From the NCBI GenBank assembly GCA_900551305.1, contig URVK01000010.1, forward strand, positions 1 to 17,912: 17,912 nucleotides of DNA. Direction: 5' to 3'. Below the pieces are notes generated by a model. That model saw only the letters and a list, made by a program, of their open reading frames with translations. It was not told the origin of the DNA and made no database searches. This document shows, in pieces, positions 6,689 through 13,142 of the stretch. The stretch is from an uncultured Collinsella sp. (GTDB lineage Bacteria; Actinomycetota; Coriobacteriia; Coriobacteriales; Coriobacteriaceae). The stretch's first letter is position 1; every line of letters starts with the position of its first letter. The position numbers and the translations under genes are program-made.

Positions 6689-7522
6689 GTGAATATCAAT
6701 GACTTCGATGTGCTCAATCGCATTAGCTCCATCATCAACAGCGAGTTTGGGTCAAACGATGCCGCCATCGCTCGATATCTCATCGCTCACATTAGGCGTT
6801 CGAGCGAAATCAATGTTGCCGCAATAACCCGCGATGCATTCGTGACCCGTTCCGCTGTTCGTCGTTTCTGCAATCGATTGGGCTACCAGTCTCTTAGCGA
6901 TTTGAAAGAATCATTTACTCAATCAGTTTTTCCAAGCGACTTAAGCCATCGAGAGGAGGAATATGGCTACGAGGAGTACAGGGCAGAGCTCGACGTTCGC
7001 ATGATCGAGATGTTCGCTGAGGTTGAAAGCGGCGTGTCCGATATCGCTATTAAGCACCTTGCCGACGAAATTGATGGCCATAAAAACGTTGAAATCTGGT
7101 GCACCAATAATGTGAGCGCCAATCTCGTACGATTTCAGCAGGAAATGTTTTATGCGGGCAAGATAGTTCGCATAGTTGCTGGGGCTAACGTCGCGGAATT
7201 GAAAAACATGGGAGACGCTTCGCAGTCATTGATAATTCTCGTATCGGTCTCCGGGCTATTTGCGTCACAGGCGCGTGAGTATCTTGATTGCCGTTCGGGC
7301 AGGAAGATTCTAATTACTGCGTTTAGCAACGATGACAAATCGAGGTCTTTTGACCGTGTATATCGTCTTGGTAATGCGGGAAACGGAATTGACCGACTCG
7401 GCGTTTATTCGAAATACGCCATAACTTATTTATTCGACTTGCTATCGTCGTGTTACTTGAGTCGCTACCCCTGCACCAAGGGGGAGCCGCTCTATGGGTC
7501 TACTTTGGCCTGGCCCGAGTAG
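6689..7522 (+). CDS. RpiR/MurR-family transcriptional regulator (HTH + SIS)
   Basis: The protein has 277 residues from the GTG at 6689. That start is chosen because AGAGGG lies 5 nt before it; an in-frame ATG at 6650 would add 13 residues but lacks a Shine-Dalgarno. The N-terminal 75 residues form the RpiR HTH (DAAIARYLIAHIR, then AITRDAFVTRSAVRRFCNRLGYQSLSDLK). The C-terminal half resembles a sugar isomerase (SIS) fold, with EIWCTNNVSANLVRFQQEMFYAGK and LIILVSVSG. Proteins of this family bind a phosphosugar in the SIS domain and repress or activate adjacent catabolic genes. Being divergent from bglA-EIIBC, it probably controls them in response to a glucose- or glucoside-6-phosphate. Coriobacterial bgl loci often use this type rather than a BglG antiterminator (from memory). 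The gene is somewhat AT-richer than the core genes. Confidence 0.85.
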   Translation: MNINDFDVLNRISSIINSEFGSNDAAIARYLIAHIRRSSEINVAAITRDAFVTRSAVRRFCNRLGYQSLSDLKESFTQSVFPSDLSHREEEYGYEEYRAELDVRMIEMFAEVESGVSDIAIKHLADEIDGHKNVEIWCTNNVSANLVRFQQEMFYAGKIVRIVAGANVAELKNMGDASQSLIILVSVSGLFASQAREYLDCRSGRKILITAFSNDDKSRSFDRVYRLGNAGNGIDRLGVYSKYAITYLFDLLSSCYLSRYPCTKGEPLYGSTLAWPE

Positions 7523-7540
7523 TTGCGGCTCTTTAGTTCT

Positions 7541-7618
7541 CCCGCCTGGAGAATGAGCGTGGATAATCTGCCGCTTTGGCCTTAGGGCCGCGCTAAAAGT
7601 GGGAGATTATCCACGCTC
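7541..7618. repeat. Dispersed repeat, right copy, forming a 15-bp inverted repeat
   Basis: 7541-7567 repeats 3490-3516 with 23 of 27 matches. Its core, 7555-7569 (GAGCGTGGATAATCT), is perfectly inverted at 7604-7618, giving a 15-bp stem with a 34-base GC-rich loop. It follows the RpiR gene stop by 32 bp and could also act as a transcript end, though it has no T run. Confidence 0.7.
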
Positions 7619-7833
7619 GATCGTGTCGTGGAAGCCCGATCGTGACCTATGTAATAGTGCAAGAGGGTCGGTATCGAAGGTCGATGGTGCAGATGTACTC
7701 CACCGTGCCAAAGTATTCCCTCGGGAAATGTCACCAGCGCAGCCAAATCCACCGTCCTTCATATCCAAACTCAGCAAAAACGCAGGTCAAAGGTATATAG
7801 ATACGCCCGGCACCGTGTATCTAGAGGTTTTCG

Positions 7834-7863
7834 TTGACAGCCCCCAAGGTTGCATCGTATTAT
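7834..7863 (+). promoter_or_regulatory. Sigma-70-type promoter of the tRNA-Tyr/Thr/Met-tuf transcript
   Basis: TTGACA (7834-7839), an 18-bp spacer and TATTAT (7858-7863) form a near-consensus promoter that ends 62 bp before tRNA-Tyr. The 18 bases at 7824-7841, which include the -35, recur at 9654-9671 with one difference. Confidence 0.8.
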
Positions 7864-7925
7864 CTTTTTCGTTCGCGGGGGCGGCGGTCCAAAAGACCAA
7901 AGAACCTGCTGATACTTGAACGATT

Positions 7926-8009
7926 GGGAGTTTGCCCGAGTGGTTAATGGGGACGGGCTGTAAACCCGTTGGCTCTGCCTACATAGGTTCGAATCCTATA
8001 GCTCCCACC
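7926..8009 (+). tRNA. tRNA-Tyr (anticodon GTA)
   Basis: This is a class II tRNA with a long variable arm. GGGAGTT (7926-7932) pairs with the segment 8000-8006 (one G-U), with discriminator A at 8007. The anticodon stem ACGGG/CCCGT encloses CTGTAAA, giving GTA. No CCA is encoded (ACCC follows). It is the first RNA of a three-tRNA cluster leading into tuf. Confidence 0.93.
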
Positions 8010-8017
8010 CGTCAAGT

Positions 8018-8093
8018 GCCTGTATAGCTCAGTCGGTAGAGCACTTCGTTGGTAACGAAGAGGTCACCAGTTCAAGTCTGGTTGCAGGCTCCA
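8018..8093 (+). tRNA. tRNA-Thr (anticodon GGT), CCA encoded
   Basis: GCCTGTA (8018-8024) pairs with TGCAGGC (8083-8089), with discriminator T and CCA at 8091-8093. The anticodon stem CTTCG/CGAAG encloses TTGGTAA, giving GGT. It complements the TGT isoacceptor at 3101. Confidence 0.95.
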
Positions 8094-8096
8094 TCC

Positions 8097-8173
8097 GGCG
8101 GTGTAGCTCAGTTGGTTAGAGCACACGGTTCATACCCGTGGCGTCACTGGTTCGAATCCAGTCACCGCTACCA
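8097..8173 (+). tRNA. tRNA-Met (anticodon CAT), CCA encoded, probably elongator
   Basis: GGCGGTG (8097-8103) pairs with CACCGCT (8163-8169), ending in a G-U pair, with discriminator A and CCA at 8171-8173. The anticodon stem CACGG/CCGTG encloses TTCATAC. The first acceptor pair is formed and the three consecutive G-C pairs of initiator tRNA are not in the usual GGG/CCC form, so an elongator is likelier. A lysidine-modified tRNA-Ile with the same anticodon cannot be excluded by eye. Confidence 0.9.
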
Positions 8174-8184
8174 TAGGTAACACG

Positions 8185-8215
8185 GTGGCTTCTCAATAGT
8201 ATGTTGAGAGGCCAC
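8185..8215 (+). other. Stem-loop in the tuf leader
   Basis: Arms 8185-8196 and 8204-8215 pair over 12 bp (one G-U) with a 7-base loop, 54 bp before the tuf start. No T run follows, so it is not a typical terminator. It may protect or help process the tRNA-tuf transcript. Confidence 0.5.
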
Positions 8216-8269
8216 TATGGTATAAAGGTAAAGTCCCGTCCGGGGACGACCTGTTAAGAGGAGGGCTTT

Positions 8270-9460
8270 ATGGCCAAAGAGAAGTTTGAGCGCACTAAGC
8301 CGCATGTTAACATCGGCACCATTGGTCACGTCGACCACGGCAAGACCACGCTGACCGCTGCCATCACCAAGGTTCTCTCCGAGACCGAGGGCTGCAAGGC
8401 TGACTTCACTGCGTTCGAGAACATCGACAAGGCTCCCGAGGAGCGCGAGCGCGGCATTACGATCTCCGTCTCCCACGTTGAGTACGAGACCGCTTCCCGT
8501 CACTATGCTCACGTTGACTGCCCGGGCCACGCTGACTACGTCAAGAACATGATCTCCGGTGCTGCTCAGATGGACGGCGCTATCCTGGTCATCGCCGCTA
8601 CCGACGGCCCCATGGCTCAGACCCGCGAGCACATCCTGCTCGCCCGCCAGGTCGGCGTTCCCTACATCGTCGTCTTCCTGAACAAGTGCGACATGGTTGA
8701 CGATGACGAGCTCATCGACCTCGTCGAGATGGAGACCCGTGAGCTCCTCTCCGAGTACGATTTCCCCGGCGACGACATCCCCGTCATCCGTGGTTCCGCT
8801 CTGGGCGCTCTCGAGGGCGACGCCAAGTGGATGGACGCTATCCGCGAGCTCATGAACGCCGTCGACGAGTACATCCCGACGCCTGCTCGTAACAACGACC
8901 TCCCCTTCCTGATGGCCGTTGAGGACGTTATGACCATCTCCGGCCGTGGTACCGTTGCTACCGGCCGTGTCGAGCGCGGTGAGCTCAAGCTCAACGAGCC
9001 CGTCGAGATCGTCGGCATCAAGGATACCCAGAACACCGTTGTTACCGGTATCGAGATGTTCCGTAAGTCCATGGACTTCTGCGAGGCTGGCGACAACGTC
9101 GGTCTGCTGCTCCGCGGCATCAAGCGTGAGGACATCGAGCGCGGCCAGGTTCTCTGCAAGCCCGGTTCGGTTACCCCGCACACCAAGTTCACCGGCGAGA
9201 TCTACGTTCTGACCAAGGAGGAGGGCGGCCGTCACACCCCGTTCTTCGATGGTTATCGTCCTCAGTTCTACTTCCGTACCACCGACGTTACCGGTACGGT
9301 CAAGCTCCCCGAGGGCACCGAGATGGCTATGCCTGGTGACCACATCACCATCGAGGGCGACCTCATCCACCCGATCGCCATGGAGGAGGGCCTGCGCTTC
9401 GCTATCCGCGAGGGTGGCCACACCGTCGGTTCGGGCATCGTCTCCACGATCATTGAGTAA
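8270..9460 (+). CDS. tuf: Translation elongation factor Tu
   Basis: The 396-residue length is standard for EF-Tu, and all three domains are present. GTPase motifs are G1 GHVDHGKT (residues 19-26), switch I with RGITIS, G3 DCPGH (83-87), G4 NKCD (138-141) and G5 GSAL (about 175-178). The protein carries aminoacyl-tRNA to the ribosomal A site and hydrolyses GTP on codon recognition. GAGGAGGG six bases before the ATG is a strong ribosome binding site. Codon use is highly biased to C/U-ending preferred codons, as expected for a very abundant protein. It sits directly after three tRNA genes with no promoter between that I can see, and ends in a strong terminator, so the tRNAs and tuf are probably one transcript. 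Whether this is the only tuf copy cannot be told from the window. Confidence 0.99.
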   Translation: MAKEKFERTKPHVNIGTIGHVDHGKTTLTAAITKVLSETEGCKADFTAFENIDKAPEERERGITISVSHVEYETASRHYAHVDCPGHADYVKNMISGAAQMDGAILVIAATDGPMAQTREHILLARQVGVPYIVVFLNKCDMVDDDELIDLVEMETRELLSEYDFPGDDIPVIRGSALGALEGDAKWMDAIRELMNAVDEYIPTPARNNDLPFLMAVEDVMTISGRGTVATGRVERGELKLNEPVEIVGIKDTQNTVVTGIEMFRKSMDFCEAGDNVGLLLRGIKREDIERGQVLCKPGSVTPHTKFTGEIYVLTKEEGGRHTPFFDGYRPQFYFRTTDVTGTVKLPEGTEMAMPGDHITIEGDLIHPIAMEEGLRFAIREGGHTVGSGIVSTIIE

Positions 9461-9487
9461 ATTAGCTCTCTGATATAGCTGACTTAG

Positions 9488-9523
9488 AGAACCCGGCACT
9501 TATATGGGTGCCGGGTTCTTTTC
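9488..9523 (+). terminator. Rho-independent terminator of tuf
   Basis: Arms 9488-9499 and 9508-9519 form a perfect 12-bp GC-rich stem with an 8-base loop, followed by TTCTTTTCT. It lies 28 bp after the tuf stop. Confidence 0.92.
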
Positions 9524-9663
9524 TGCAATGGTTATTGTGCCGTTGCTGGTGTCGAGAGGATCGATAATGGTTCTGGTGCACCGTCGATTAGATCTCGCTG
9601 GCTCCATTGATGTGTTCCAAATATGAATGGATCCACCGAGAACCAATTGATTCGAGGTTTTCA

Positions 9664-9693
9664 TTGACAGCACTTACATAGAGCTGATAAAGT
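9664..9693 (+). promoter_or_regulatory. Promoter of the rpmG-tRNA-Trp-secE-nusG transcript
   Basis: TTGACA (9664-9669) is followed at 18 bp by TAAAGT (9688-9693); GATAAA at 16 bp is an alternative -10. The upstream sequence GAGGTTTTC before the -35 matches the tRNA-tuf promoter, so the two are probably controlled alike. Confidence 0.7.
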
Positions 9694-9738
9694 ACCATCT
9701 CGTGCCCGTACGGGGCGGATATGAAAGGTTCAGGATAC

Positions 9739-9888
9739 ATGCGTACTCTAGTTACTCTTGCGTGCACTGAGTGCAAGCGCCGCAACTATACGACCACCAA
9801 GAACAAGGCGAACATGCCTGATCGTATGGAGATCAAGAAGTATTGCCCCTGGTGCCGTCACCACACGCTGCACAAAGAGACTCGCTAG
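9739..9888 (+). CDS. rpmG: 50S ribosomal protein L33
   Basis: The protein has 49 residues and begins [17 protein letters not shown], the normal start of bacterial L33. It has the four-cysteine zinc form: Cys9/Cys12 (CTEC) and Cys36/Cys39 (CPWC). The family sits near the E site of the large subunit, and the cysteine-containing form is used when zinc is sufficient. An in-frame ATG 18 bp upstream (9721) would add MKGSGY; I reject it because L33 proteins do not carry that extension, although its Shine-Dalgarno (GGGGCGG) is at least as good as the AGGAT before 9739. The tRNA-Trp gene begins 13 bp after the stop. Confidence 0.95.
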   Translation: MRTLVTLACTECKRRNYTTTKNKANMPDRMEIKKYCPWCRHHTLHKETR

Positions 9889-9901
9889 TCTCTAGTCACA
9901 T

Positions 9902-9977
9902 ACGCCAGTAGTTCAATTGGTAGAGCATCGGTCTCCAAAACCGAGTGTTGAGGGTTCGAGTCCTTCCTGGCGTGCCA
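9902..9977 (+). tRNA. tRNA-Trp (anticodon CCA), CCA encoded
   Basis: ACGCCAG (9902-9908) pairs with CTGGCGT (9967-9973), with discriminator G and encoded CCA at 9975-9977. The anticodon stem CGGT/ACCG encloses CTCCAAA, giving CCA. Its position between rpmG and secE is a conserved arrangement in many bacteria. Confidence 0.95.
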
Positions 9978-9986
9978 GTCATTATT

Positions 9987-10017
9987 CCGTAAGCTCCCAA
10001 TTGGGGGCTTACGGTTT
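9987..10017 (+). terminator. Hairpin between tRNA-Trp and secE (weak terminator or attenuator)
   Basis: Arms 9987-9998 and 10003-10014 pair over 12 bp (one G-U) with an AATT loop, followed by only TTTAC. The short T run suggests partial termination, so that secE-nusG still receive transcription. A possible TATAAG at 10025-10030 could add a weak internal promoter. Confidence 0.6.
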
Positions 10018-10053
10018 ACTCATGTATAAGCGCATTGCGCGGAGGTAACCCAA

Positions 10054-10392
10054 ATGGCCAACAAGAAGAACAAGAAGAAGGCTCAGCAGCCGGCACCTGC
10101 CAACAACGCTGCCGCCAACTCCAAGGTTGAGGCCAAGAAGGCCGTTGCCAAGAAGAACGAGAAGGCTGCGAAGTCCAAGAAGAACGAGAAGCCTGGTTTC
10201 TTCGCCCGCACCAAGAAGTATTTCGCTTCGGTCAAGTCCGAGATGAAGCGTGTCACGTGGCCCGATAAGAAGGAGCTCGTGAACTACTCGGTCGTCGTTT
10301 GCGCTTCTCTGATCGTCGTCGGCGTCGTCATCGCTCTGCTCGATGCTGGCTTTGGCGAGGCTCTTGCTCTGTTCTCTGGATTGAGGGGCTAA
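10054..10392 (+). CDS. secE: Preprotein translocase subunit SecE
   Basis: The protein has 112 residues. A long basic, Ala/Lys/Asn-rich extension occupies residues 1-47 (KKNKKKAQQPAPANN and repeats of KKNEKA). The conserved SecE core follows: FFARTKKYFASVKSEMKRVTWPDKKEL with one transmembrane helix (about 79-97). SecE clamps SecY in the membrane channel. The cytoplasmic extension is longer than in Firmicutes, a common trait in actinobacterial SecE; its role is unknown. GGAGGT at 10041-10046 is the ribosome binding site. nusG follows after 3 bp. Confidence 0.97.
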   Translation: MANKKNKKKAQQPAPANNAAANSKVEAKKAVAKKNEKAAKSKKNEKPGFFARTKKYFASVKSEMKRVTWPDKKELVNYSVVVCASLIVVGVVIALLDAGFGEALALFSGLRG

Positions 10393-10395
10393 ACC

Positions 10396-10932
10396 ATGTC
10401 TAAGCGTTGGTACGTCGTTCACACTTACTCTGGATACGAGAACCGCGTTAAGTCCGATCTCGAGCATCGCATCGAGACTATGGGCATGCAGGACCGTATC
10501 TTTGATATCGAGATTCCTATGGAGCGCGTCACCGAGATTAAAGAGGGTGGCAAGCGTGAGACCAAGGATTCCAAGATCTTCCCGGGTTATGTCCTGGTCC
10601 GCATGGAGATGGATGACGATGCATGGACGTGTGTTCGCAACACGCCCGGCGTCACCGGTTTCCTGGGCGGCAACGGCAAGCCCGCTCCGCTTTCCCGCGA
10701 CGAGTACAATAAGATGACTCGTCGTCCCGGTAAGGGCGATTCGCCCAAGCGCACCTCGGTTGATATTGAGGTCGGCACGTCCGTCCGCGTCACCGATGGC
10801 CCGCTTACCGACTTTGATGGCAAGGTCTCCGAGGTTAACACCGAGGCAGGCAAGCTCAAGGTCACGCTGATGATCTTTGGCCGCGAGACGCCGGTAGAGC
10901 TCGACTTTAACCAGGTCGCTGTCATCGCTTAA
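10396..10932 (+). CDS. nusG: Transcription termination/antitermination factor NusG
   Basis: The protein has 178 residues. The NGN domain starts at [16 protein letters not shown] and includes the conserved [17 protein letters not shown] domain covers about residues 125-160 ([19 protein letters not shown]). NusG binds the RNA polymerase clamp helices and contacts Rho or ribosomal protein S10. GAGGGG near the end of secE is its ribosome binding site, so secE and nusG are coupled. The length matches the short E. coli type rather than the long acidic N-terminal form of many Actinobacteria. Confidence 0.98.
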   Translation: MSKRWYVVHTYSGYENRVKSDLEHRIETMGMQDRIFDIEIPMERVTEIKEGGKRETKDSKIFPGYVLVRMEMDDDAWTCVRNTPGVTGFLGGNGKPAPLSRDEYNKMTRRPGKGDSPKRTSVDIEVGTSVRVTDGPLTDFDGKVSEVNTEAGKLKVTLMIFGRETPVELDFNQVAVIA

Positions 10933-11052
10933 GTTTTCGTCCGTTCGCGCGAGCGTGCTTCTTCTGTGACTGCTCATCTCAGGAGTGCTTCTAACACGTG
11001 CGTGCTTACGATATAGCAAGTACTTCACACTCGTGATTCGAAAGGAATGACC

Positions 11053-11481
11053 ATGGCTGAGAAGAAGGTTGCCAACGTCATTAAGCTCCAGATTCCTGCT
11101 GGTGCAGCTAACCCCGCTCCTCCCGTCGGCCCCGCCCTGGGCGCTGCTGGCGTGAACATCATGCAGTTCTGCCAGGCCTTTAACGCCGAGACGCAGGACA
11201 AGAAGGGCGACATCATCCCCGTTGAGATTTCTGTCTACGAGGACAAGTCCTTCTCCTTCATCACCAAGACCCCGCCGGCGGCTCACCTCATCAAGAAGGA
11301 GCTGAACCTCAAGTCTGGTTCCGCTAAGCCCCAGGTCGACAAGGTCGGTCAGCTCTCCCAGGAGCAGCTCACCAAGATTGCCGAGATCAAGATGCCGGAC
11401 CTCAATGCCAACGACATTGACGCCGCCAAGAAGATCATCGCCGGTACCGCCCGCTCCATGGGCGTCACCATCGCTGAGTAG
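11053..11481 (+). CDS. rplK: 50S ribosomal protein L11
   Basis: The protein has 142 residues. The start at 11053 ([11 protein letters not shown]) is chosen over an in-frame ATG at 11047 because AAAGGA lies 6 nt before 11053 and overlaps the upstream codon. The conserved N-terminal [16 protein letters not shown] and the C-terminal rRNA-binding domain (about 70-142, ending [10 protein letters not shown]) are intact. L11 forms the GTPase-associated centre on 23S rRNA with L10 and L7/L12 and is needed for RelA activation. The 120-bp spacer from nusG shows no convincing consensus promoter, only a weak GATATA around 11010. Confidence 0.98.
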   Translation: MAEKKVANVIKLQIPAGAANPAPPVGPALGAAGVNIMQFCQAFNAETQDKKGDIIPVEISVYEDKSFSFITKTPPAAHLIKKELNLKSGSAKPQVDKVGQLSQEQLTKIAEIKMPDLNANDIDAAKKIIAGTARSMGVTIAE

Positions 11482-11499
11482 CGATTTCTTTAGGTAATG

Positions 11500-11598
11500 A
11501 CGGGTGCTCCGACCGGGGCGCCCGTTATATGTGTGCAATAGGGCACACGATACGATGTGGGAGGGCTCACGCCCGTTTAACCACAGGAGGTAATGCAC
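11500..11598 (+). promoter_or_regulatory. Structured rplK-rplA intergenic region
   Basis: Three potential hairpins lie in a row: 11500-11510 with 11515-11525 (11 bp, two G-U), GTGTGC (11531-11536) with GCACAC (11543-11548), and GTGGG with CTCAC shortly before the AGGAGG site. The first, followed by TTATAT, could attenuate transcription; the last could affect rplA translation. L1 is known to repress its own operon by binding mRNA, but I cannot match these to a defined L1 site. Confidence 0.4.
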
Positions 11599-12306
11599 AT
11601 GGCTAAGCATGGTAAGAGCTATAACGCCGCTGCCGAGAAGATCGACCGCGCCACGCTCTACACCCCCCTTCAGGCTGCCAAGCTCATCAAGGAGCTCGAC
11701 ACCGCCAAGTTCGACGAGACCGTCGAGGCCCACTTCCGTCTGGGCATCGATACTCGTAAGGCTGACCAGAACATCCGTGGTTCCATCTCCCTGCCCCACG
11801 GCACCGGCAAGACCGTTCGTGTTGCCGTCTTCGCCGAGGGCGAGAAGGCCCGCGAGGCCGAGGCTGCCGGCGCCGACATCATCGGTTCCGACGAGCTCGT
11901 CGCCCAGATCCAGAAGGGCGAGATCAACTTCGACGCCGCTATCGCTACGCCGAACATGATGGCCAAGGTTGGCCGCATCGGTAAGATCCTTGGTCCCCGT
12001 GGTCTCATGCCGAACCCCAAGCTCGGCACCGTGACCATGGACGTCGCCAAGATGGTCTCCGAGCTCAAGGCCGGCCGCGTTGAGTATCGCGCCGACCGTT
12101 ACGGCATCTGCCACGTGCCCCTGGGCAAGAAGTCCTTCTCCGAGCAGCAGCTCGTCGAGAACTACGCTGCCCTGTACACCGAGATTCTGCGCGTCAAGCC
12201 CTCTTCCGCTAAGGGCAAGTACGTCAAGTCCATCTCCGTGTCTTCCACCATGGGCCCTGGCGTCAAGGTCGATCCCGCTGTCCAGCGTGACTTCCTAGCT
12301 GAGTAA
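11599..12306 (+). CDS. rplA: 50S ribosomal protein L1
   Basis: The protein has 235 residues, the family norm. The start at 11599 ([14 protein letters not shown]) is 8 nt after AGGAGG; the in-frame ATG at 11593 is only 2 nt from it and is rejected. The conserved L1 signature is in [20 protein letters not shown], and [26 protein letters not shown] is the typical domain I region. L1 forms the mobile L1 stalk that helps release deacylated tRNA from the E site, and often represses its operon through its mRNA. rplJ-rplL, which usually come next, are absent: a terminator follows. Confidence 0.98.
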   Translation: MAKHGKSYNAAAEKIDRATLYTPLQAAKLIKELDTAKFDETVEAHFRLGIDTRKADQNIRGSISLPHGTGKTVRVAVFAEGEKAREAEAAGADIIGSDELVAQIQKGEINFDAAIATPNMMAKVGRIGKILGPRGLMPNPKLGTVTMDVAKMVSELKAGRVEYRADRYGICHVPLGKKSFSEQQLVENYAALYTEILRVKPSSAKGKYVKSISVSSTMGPGVKVDPAVQRDFLAE

Positions 12307-12342
12307 CTAACAGTTACTGCCTGAGCAAAGCAAGCATTGCTA

Positions 12343-12384
12343 AAGAAACCCGGTTCCGTCTCGTGCAGGACCGGGTTTCTTGCT
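12343..12384 (+). terminator. Rho-independent terminator of rplK-rplA
   Basis: Arms 12343-12357 and 12368-12381 pair over 14 bp with one bulged T, around a 10-base loop. The T-rich right arm GGGTTTCTT ends the stem. It lies 36 bp after the rplA stop. Confidence 0.88.
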
Positions 12385-12394
12385 ATCGCGTCAA

Positions 12395-12433
12395 AACTGC
12401 CTCAAAGGGGGCAGTGACCCCTTTGAGGCAGTT
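12395..12433. terminator. Perfect 16-bp inverted repeat at the convergent rplA/phosphoesterase junction
   Basis: Arms 12395-12410 and 12418-12433 are perfectly complementary, with a 7-base loop GCAGTGA. It covers part of the phosphoesterase stop codon (12432-12434) and probably ends that minus-strand transcript. Its centre, CAAAGGGG-CAG--ACC-CTTTG, resembles the hairpin at 15112-15150. Confidence 0.75.
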
Positions 12434-13142
12434 ACCAGGGTGTTCTGGCGGTTAAGGACTCGATGGCCTCGTGGCGCTTGAGCTCGCGGCGCATGGTTTG
12501 TGAGTTGAGCCAGGCTGCCTGCCAGCCACGGATGGGGTAGCGCGTCTGGTCGAGCTCAAACTGCGTATAGCCGCTGGCGTTGATGATCATTGCCCCGCAT
12601 GCATGTTGACGCTCACGTTGAAAGTCGCGACCATAGCATTGGTGCACATGCCCGTGCACCATGTAGTCGGGATTCCAGGATTCGAGCGCTGTGTTAAAGC
12701 ATTCAAATCCTCGATGTGGCAGATCGTCCAGATCGCCCATGCCGGCGGCGGGCGCATGGGTCAGCAGGATGTCGCAGCCGCCGACCATCCTCACTTTGCG
12801 TGACAGCTTGCGCACGCGCTTGGCCATCTCGCGCTCGGTGTACATGTTGGCGCCATCTCGGTAGCGCATGGAGCCGCCAAGCCCCGCAATGCGGACGCCG
12901 CGATACACGTAAACGGAGTCTTCGACACAGATACAGCCGCCTGGTGCATGACGCGCGTAGCGGTCATCGTGATTGCCGCGAACGTAGATGAGCGGTTTGT
13001 TGATGACGGTGACCAAAAACTCAAGATAATCCGGGTCCAGATCGCCAGCGGACAAAATCAGGTCGACACCCTCAAAGCGTTCCTTGCGAAAGCACTCCCA
13101 TAGGCATCGTTCTTCGGTATCGGCTATGGCAAGGATTTTCAT
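12432..13142 (-). CDS. Calcineurin-like metallophosphoesterase
   Basis: The protein has 236 residues with the metallophosphoesterase signature: Asp8 (AIADTE), GD at 33-34, GNHDD (56-60), THAP (His129) and GHVH (164-167). The first motif is Asp-x-Glu (Glu10) rather than the usual Asp-x-His, so one metal ligand is altered. There is no signal peptide, so it is cytoplasmic. Its ATG overlaps the stop of the ParB-like/BMP gene (ATGA, 13139-13142), implying coupled translation and a joint function. Substrate is unknown; the family includes phosphodiesterases, nucleotide pyrophosphatases and protein phosphatases. Confidence 0.85.
   Translation of the reverse strand: MKILAIADTEERCLWECFRKERFEGVDLILSAGDLDPDYLEFLVTVINKPLIYVRGNHDDRYARHAPGGCICVEDSVYVYRGVRIAGLGGSMRYRDGANMYTEREMAKRVRKLSRKVRMVGGCDILLTHAPAAGMGDLDDLPHRGFECFNTALESWNPDYMVHGHVHQCYGRDFQRERQHACGAMIINASGYTQFELDQTRYPIRGWQAAWLNSQTMRRELKRHEAIESLTARTPW

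Larger units (their letters stand above)
7523..7925. other. Gene-free stretch upstream of the tRNA-tuf cluster
   Basis: It holds a dispersed-repeat hairpin (7541-7618) and a strong promoter (7834-7863). A 106-codon open frame from 7599 to 7919 crosses the promoter, has no ribosome binding site and resembles no protein, so no gene is called. Bases 7625-7820 show nothing that I can identify. Confidence 0.7.

Noticed and set aside
7599..7919. A 106-codon open frame upstream of tRNA-Tyr
   Set aside because: It contains the tRNA-tuf promoter and half of an inverted repeat, lacks a ribosome binding site and shows no protein-like conservation.
8097..8173. tRNA-Met as the initiator tRNA
   Set aside because: The first acceptor pair can form (G-U) and the anticodon stem lacks the clear GGG/CCC block, so an elongator is preferred, though not proved.
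8168..9499. A 443-codon minus-strand open frame opposite tuf
   Set aside because: It is an antisense shadow of the highly biased tuf gene, extends into a tRNA and the terminator, and has a low-complexity Asp/Leu/Val/Gly composition.
10009..12114. A 701-codon open frame on the minus strand, opposite secE-nusG-rplK-rplA
   Set aside because: It runs antisense through four certain genes. Strong codon bias there leaves few stops on the opposite strand; no ribosome binding site or protein family is recognisable.
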